A stretch of DNA of 64,000 bases from the NCBI GenBank assembly GCA_021432605.1, contig MU271145.1:124001-188000 (forward strand). Reading direction: 5' to 3'. This stretch comes from Coniochaeta sp. PMI_546. Lineage: Eukaryota; Ascomycota; Sordariomycetes; Coniochaetales; Coniochaetaceae. The position numbers were made by a program, and so were the translations under genes. The notes below the pieces were generated by a model that worked only from the letters and a program-made list of their open reading frames with translations, did no database searches and was not told the origin of the DNA. Below, in pieces: positions 62,460-64,000 of this stretch; the stretch's first letter is position 1; every line of letters begins with the position of its first letter.

Positions 62460-64000
62460 ATGGTGCTAAATCAAGGGTCCAGCGCCGCTACCGGTGGTGA
62501 CGTCGACCGCTCAACACCGACCCTCATTGGCATCGACGAAGACATGAACGACACCACAGAAGAGAAGCCAGCCACAGCTCTACCGCGGGATGAAACCGAA
62601 AAGGAGACAGCAGCTCCTCTACCAGACAGCAGCTCAGATGACGATGACAACTACAACGACCACCACACAGCAGACCAGGACCTCGCCGCCCGCCCCTCCA
62701 ACGTCGAGTCAATATGGGTAGCCGAGGCCATGTCCCTCCCGCGCGAGGTGGCCTTCGTTGTGCTCGTCTGCATGGCCCAGTTCGCCACCCAGTTCGCCAT
62801 GGGCGGCACCATCAACATCCTGCACGTCATCGGCGCCAACTACGCCATCTCCGAGCCCGGCAACCTGGCCTGGCTCGTCGCCGGCTACTCCCTCACCGTC
62901 GGCACCTTCATCCTCTTCAGCGGCCGCCTGGGCGACGCCTTCGGCTACAAGAAGATGCTCCTCATCGGCTACGCCTGGTTCTCGCTCTGGTCCCTCGTGG
63001 CGGGTCTGAGCGTCTACTCCTCCTACGTCCTGCACGTCTTCGCCAGGGTCCTGCAGGGCATCGGCCCGGCGATATGTCTGCCCAACGCCCTGGCCATCTT
63101 CGGCGCGGCCTACCCCCCCGGCCACCGGAAGGCAATGGTGTTCTCCATATTCGGCGCGACGGCGCCCGGCGGGAGCGTCGTCGGCATGCTCTTCTCGGCC
63201 GGCATGTCGCTCCTCTGGTGGCCCTGGGCGTTCTGGGGCATGGGCATCGGGCTCGCGGGCGTGGCTGTCGCGGCCTACTTTGTCATTCCCGCGCCGCAGC
63301 AGAAGATGAAGCTGAAGGGCATCGGTTGGAGGGAGGTCTTGGTCGAGCTGGATCTCCCCGGCGCGGCATCCGGTATCCTGGCCCTGGTGCTGATCAATTT
63401 TGCGTGGAATCAGGCGCCCATCACCAGCTGGGCCAATCCGGCCGTCATCACCACGCTGGTGCTGGGGTTCGTCTTCGTGGCGGCATTCTTCTACATCGAG
63501 ATGAAGGTCGCCAAGCGCCCGCTCCTGCCGCTCGAGGCCTTCAACGGCGAGGTCGGGTTCGTGCTGGCCGTGGTGTCGTGCGGCTGGGCCACGTTCGGCA
63601 TCTGGTTCTTCTACGTGTACCAGATCGTCCAGGAGATACGCGGCGTGCCGCCGCTGCTGACCGTGGCCTGGTTCAGCCCCGTGGCCGTGTCCGGGGCCAT
63701 CGCTGCCGTGGCGACGGGATACCTGCTCGGTCCGGCCAGGTTCAGCCCCGCGGTCGTCATGACCATGGCGCTGGCGGCGTTCACGGTCGGGATCGTGCTC
63801 GTCGCTACGATGCCCGTGGACCAGACGTACTGGGCGCAGCTGTTCGTGTGTCTGATCGTCATGCCGTTCGGGATGGATATGAGTTTTCCGGCGGCGACGA
63901 TTATCCTGTCGGATGCGGTCAAGAAGGAGCACCAGGGCATCGCGGCGAGTTTGGTCAATACGGTGGTCAACTACAGTATATCGCTCGGGCTGGGCTTTGC
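62460..64000 (+). CDS. MFS multidrug-type transporter (DHA2, Atr1-like), 3' end outside window
   Basis: The frame opens at the ATG at 62460 and stays open for 513 codons to the right edge, so the C-terminus is missing. The first 90 residues are acidic, Thr/Ser/Asp-rich and cytoplasmic. About 12 membrane helices can be read in the part present, starting with VAFVVLVCMAQFATQFAMGG. The MFS motif A is GRLGDAFGYKKMLLIGY between helices 2 and 3; ARVLQGIGPAICLPNALAIF is the helix 4 region and FSIFGATAPGGSVVGMLFSA fits the antiporter motif C in helix 5. The VVMTMALAAFTVGIVLVATM stretch and a later FGMDMSFPAATIILSDAV are as in aminotriazole/Atr1-type 14-helix drug:H+ antiporters. Likely exports small toxic compounds across the plasma membrane; the substrate is unknown. 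Confidence 0.9.
   Translation, partial: MVLNQGSSAATGGDVDRSTPTLIGIDEDMNDTTEEKPATALPRDETEKETAAPLPDSSSDDDDNYNDHHTADQDLAARPSNVESIWVAEAMSLPREVAFVVLVCMAQFATQFAMGGTINILHVIGANYAISEPGNLAWLVAGYSLTVGTFILFSGRLGDAFGYKKMLLIGYAWFSLWSLVAGLSVYSSYVLHVFARVLQGIGPAICLPNALAIFGAAYPPGHRKAMVFSIFGATAPGGSVVGMLFSAGMSLLWWPWAFWGMGIGLAGVAVAAYFVIPAPQQKMKLKGIGWREVLVELDLPGAASGILALVLINFAWNQAPITSWANPAVITTLVLGFVFVAAFFYIEMKVAKRPLLPLEAFNGEVGFVLAVVSCGWATFGIWFFYVYQIVQEIRGVPPLLTVAWFSPVAVSGAIAAVATGYLLGPARFSPAVVMTMALAAFTVGIVLVATMPVDQTYWAQLFVCLIVMPFGMDMSFPAATIILSDAVKKEHQGIAASLVNTVVNYSISLGLGF

Noticed and set aside
62709-63932. 407-codon minus-strand frame over the MFS gene
   Set aside because: Antisense to a clear transporter with motif A; His/Arg/Asp/Glu-rich noise.

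Overview
This window is nuclear DNA from a filamentous ascomycete, most likely a Sordariomycete. The evidence is short introns (about 50-100 nt) with GTRNGT donors and CTGAC/CTAAC branch sites just before the acceptor, GC-rich third codon positions, and typical mould gene families: HET domains, Zn(II)2Cys6 and C2H2 regulators, an UNC93-like transporter, GH30, an Arp1-type amidase and several fungus-only families of unknown function. I found 26 well-supported protein-coding genes, four weaker or partly unclear ones and one complete pogo-like DNA transposon. Two genes run off the window ends. I saw no tRNA, rRNA or CRISPR array and no LTR or virus-like element.

Layout. 0-12.7 kb is accessory in character: a chymotrypsin-fold protein with GDCGSW in place of GDSGG (cut by the left edge), a divergent single-pass membrane protein, a secreted beta-propeller lactonase-like protein, an SRR1-like protein with a small second exon, a membrane protein whose last 100 or so codons sit in another frame, and a protein with a nuclease-like D...ExK...Q motif. 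At 12.7-14.6 kb lies a 1,860-bp pogo/Fot-type transposon with 61-bp terminal inverted repeats differing at one base, TA target duplications and an open transposase. 15-22 kb holds a class I glutamine amidotransferase, a secreted amidase, a fructosyl-amino-acid/sarcosine oxidase-like flavoenzyme and an unknown protein divergent from it. 22.9-29.3 kb has a large HET protein, a sulfite-oxidase-type molybdoenzyme and a mucin-like secreted protein. 29.3-33.7 kb is gene-poor.

33.7-38.5 kb holds a C2H2 zinc-finger protein, a GH30 endo-beta-1,6-galactanase and a second HET protein. 40.1-47.5 kb looks like a small metabolic module: a glutathione S-transferase, a Zn(II)2Cys6 regulator, a phytanoyl-CoA-type dioxygenase and an UNC93-like transporter. 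The dioxygenase and transporter share a divergent promoter with two TATA boxes and a perfect 9-bp inverted repeat. 48-53 kb has a small unknown gene, a BTB protein and a UDP-glycosyltransferase. 53.9-64 kb is more housekeeping: a calponin/transgelin-like actin-binding protein with a very long coiled coil, the mitochondrial arginine-specific carbamoyl-phosphate synthase large subunit in five exons, and a multidrug-type MFS transporter cut by the right edge.

All identities come from reading motifs in the sequence. Intron positions were worked out by hand from splice signals and reading-frame agreement and have not been tested against transcripts.
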